DNA of 64,000 nt from Reticulitermes speratus. Taxonomy: Eukaryota; Arthropoda; Insecta; Blattodea; Rhinotermitidae. This document shows, one piece after another, positions 62,439 through 64,000 of the stretch. Position 1 is the stretch's first letter; every line of letters begins with the position of its first letter. The position numbers and the translations under genes are program-made. Location of the stretch: the NCBI GenBank assembly GCA_021186555.1, contig JAJKFL010000330.1, forward strand, positions 24,977,444 to 25,041,443. The letters run 5' to 3'. A model generated the notes under the pieces. That model ran no database searches and was not told the origin of the DNA. It saw only the letters and a list, made by a program, of their open reading frames with translations.

Positions 62439-63197
62439 TTCTATAATTTGTTAAAATACAACACGAATTTCTCATACTAAAAGTATCTTTCACGGACAGA
62501 AGTTTTCTGCTGTTTATTTACAAGATGTCTCGAAGTCAAGAAAAGGAACATCAGTTGCGATCAATAAAATTTCTTGAAACTGTGTCTACAGAGTGGGGTT
62601 TATCGATTTACTACAATCCGGCGTATGGTCAGCAAATTCTTAGGACGACGGATAGAGAAAGAAATTAAAAGATTACGTGAAAATCTGTTCACGCACTTTG
62701 CTTTGCCATCAAAATGTATGACAATGAGGAAGGTTCTGTTCGTCGTCCTGTAAAGACACTATCTGCTAATGCAGTAAAACACTCTTAATCCTGCTGGCAG
62801 TGGACAGACGGTCAACTTTTGAAGCTTATCTTCTTATGCAGACTTTCATTTGTCAACCAGACCTGGTTCACTTGGCATCAAGAATGCAGGAACAAGAAAG
62901 TCATTAATTTTATCTTCTCCAGTAAGTGAAATTGTTTGTTTTAAATAGTTGTACTTGTAACTTAACAGCGACGGTTGTGGATCTACGAATGTATATAAAC
63001 TTGCACGATTTATTTCGACATTTCACATATTACTAATATCGATAAGTAGTAGTGCTCTGTTCTTGCACTTATGGTTGTGACGCATGTGGCAAGGACCTTA
63101 TAGAAGTGGTATTGCGCTAATAGTGCTCAGAAGTTTGATTGACCTTTGATTGATTTTAAATGCTTTTCTTTTTTCTACTTAACTTCTAAAAGAGGAC
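62439..63197. other. No recognised gene
   Basis: A 47-codon frame at 62525-62668 (MSRSQEKEHQLRSIKFLE...) starts plausibly but ends at a stop with no recognised continuation. Confidence 0.35.
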
Positions 63198-63214
63198 ATG
63201 TCTTGCACTATTGT

Positions 63215-63490
63215 AACCTTCTCCTCCTCCTCCTCTTCTTCTTCTCGTCTTCTTCTTTTTATTTCTTCTTCTTCTTCTTCTTCAACGGCGCGACAGTCCA
63301 CATCGAGCCCTGGCCTCTTCAATAGTTGCCTCCAGACATCCCTGTCCCCTACTACTCAGCTCCATCCTCTTATATTTAGCAGCAACGAAGAGTACCGCCG
63401 GATGTTGTCTTCCCATCTTAGCCGTGGTCTTCCCACAGATCTTCTTCTATGAAATTTTCCATTCATTAGGGCTACGTTTTTTTCAGTATT
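63215..63490 (-). pseudogene. Non-LTR pol tail with (GAA)n 3' tail (family d)
   Basis: Minus-strand translation: MNGKFHRRRSVGRPRLRWED, then NIRRYSSLL and after one stop GDRDVWRQLLKRPGL. This is the GRPRLRWED signature of a non-LTR pol C-terminus. A GAA repeat (cttctt on the plus strand, about 63225-63283) is its 3' tail. Confidence 0.82.
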
Positions 63491-63756
63491 CCAGTACCAT
63501 CCATTGGGACTATATGACCGGCCATTGTAATCCTTTGAAGTTAATATATTTCACTATATAATATCCATGTAACAATTCACACGTCTCATGCACTATTGTA
63601 ATACACACTATAATCGAGGCAGCTGTTATTGTAGTGTGCTAACTTTTATTCGGTAGCTGACCTGTCCGAAATGCGGTCGGGACACTAGTGACCCGAAAGA
63701 AAATTTTTGTATTTTTCTTTAATCACTCCAGGAAATTTACAAGACAGTACATTGAT
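63491..63756. other. No recognised feature
   Basis: Nothing identified. Confidence 0.4.
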
Positions 63757-64000
63757 TAGGGTGAGACGGGGTAGTGTAGTCGGTATAGCGAATCACTACG
63801 GATGGGAAGATCCGGAGATCGAATCTCAGTGGGGGTGAGTTTTTCCGCACCCGTAGAGAGAGGCCCTGGGGCTCACTCAGCCCCTGTAAAATGGTCACCG
63901 GGTCTCTTCGCCGGGGTAAATCGGCCGGATCGTGGCGTTGACCACCCGCCTCCATCTAGCGCCGAGGTTAAAGAAAGAGTAGAGCTGTACTTGTACTCCA
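63757..64000 (+). repeat. SINE family D, copy 7, cut by window end
   Basis: Plus-strand head gggtagtgtagtcggtatag (A-box region), B box gagatcgaatctc (63817-63829), then the body ggccctggggctcactcagc and ccgcctccatctagcgccg, running past the window edge. Confidence 0.88.

Noticed and set aside
62525..62668. 47-codon frame with a plausible N-terminus
   Set aside because: Ends at a stop with no recognisable continuation in other frames and no splice donor I could support.

Overview
This is a gene-poor, repeat-rich stretch of an animal nuclear genome, almost certainly insect. The only host coding exon I can name is a 211-bp exon on the minus strand (6442-6652). It encodes the core of the first immunoglobulin domain of a Dpr (defective proboscis extension response) family neuronal cell-surface protein and has clean splice sites. 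The neighbouring dpr exons are not recognisable, so much or all of the window is probably very long intron or flanking DNA. The repeat families (tRNA-derived SINEs, non-LTR pol tails, a Tc1-like element) resemble what I remember from cockroaches and termites. I infer Blattodea, perhaps Periplaneta, with moderate confidence and no search behind it.

Layout. At 2-11 kb there are SINE copies, a fold-back cluster (5370-6006), several small MITEs (4302, 6144, 7281, 9620) and the dpr exon. At 11-16 kb there is a nine-unit 61-bp minisatellite and an intact SINE with target-site duplications (TSDs). From 16 to 48 kb lie long unannotated AT-rich stretches with decayed non-LTR tails, SINEs, microsatellites and most of the hammerhead-ribozyme-like motifs. 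At 49.4-52.5 kb are two copies of one Tc1-like transposon: a near-full-length one with a broken transposase gene, and an internally deleted one. From 55 kb to the end there are more non-LTR tails, a SINE with TSDs, a large palindromic MITE (60760-60911) and a SINE cut by the window edge.

The most interesting signal is a recurring short motif: CTGATGA or CTGAAGA, a hairpin, then GAAAC and a small palindrome ending in T, closed by a short outer stem. The stem sequences differ between copies while pairing is kept. This matches the hammerhead ribozyme core, which is known from Penelope-like retroelements and related retrozymes. Two copies lie in the inverted arms of a roughly 0.5-kb unit flanked by a 15-bp duplication. 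No CRISPR, operon, rRNA or functional tRNA gene was seen.
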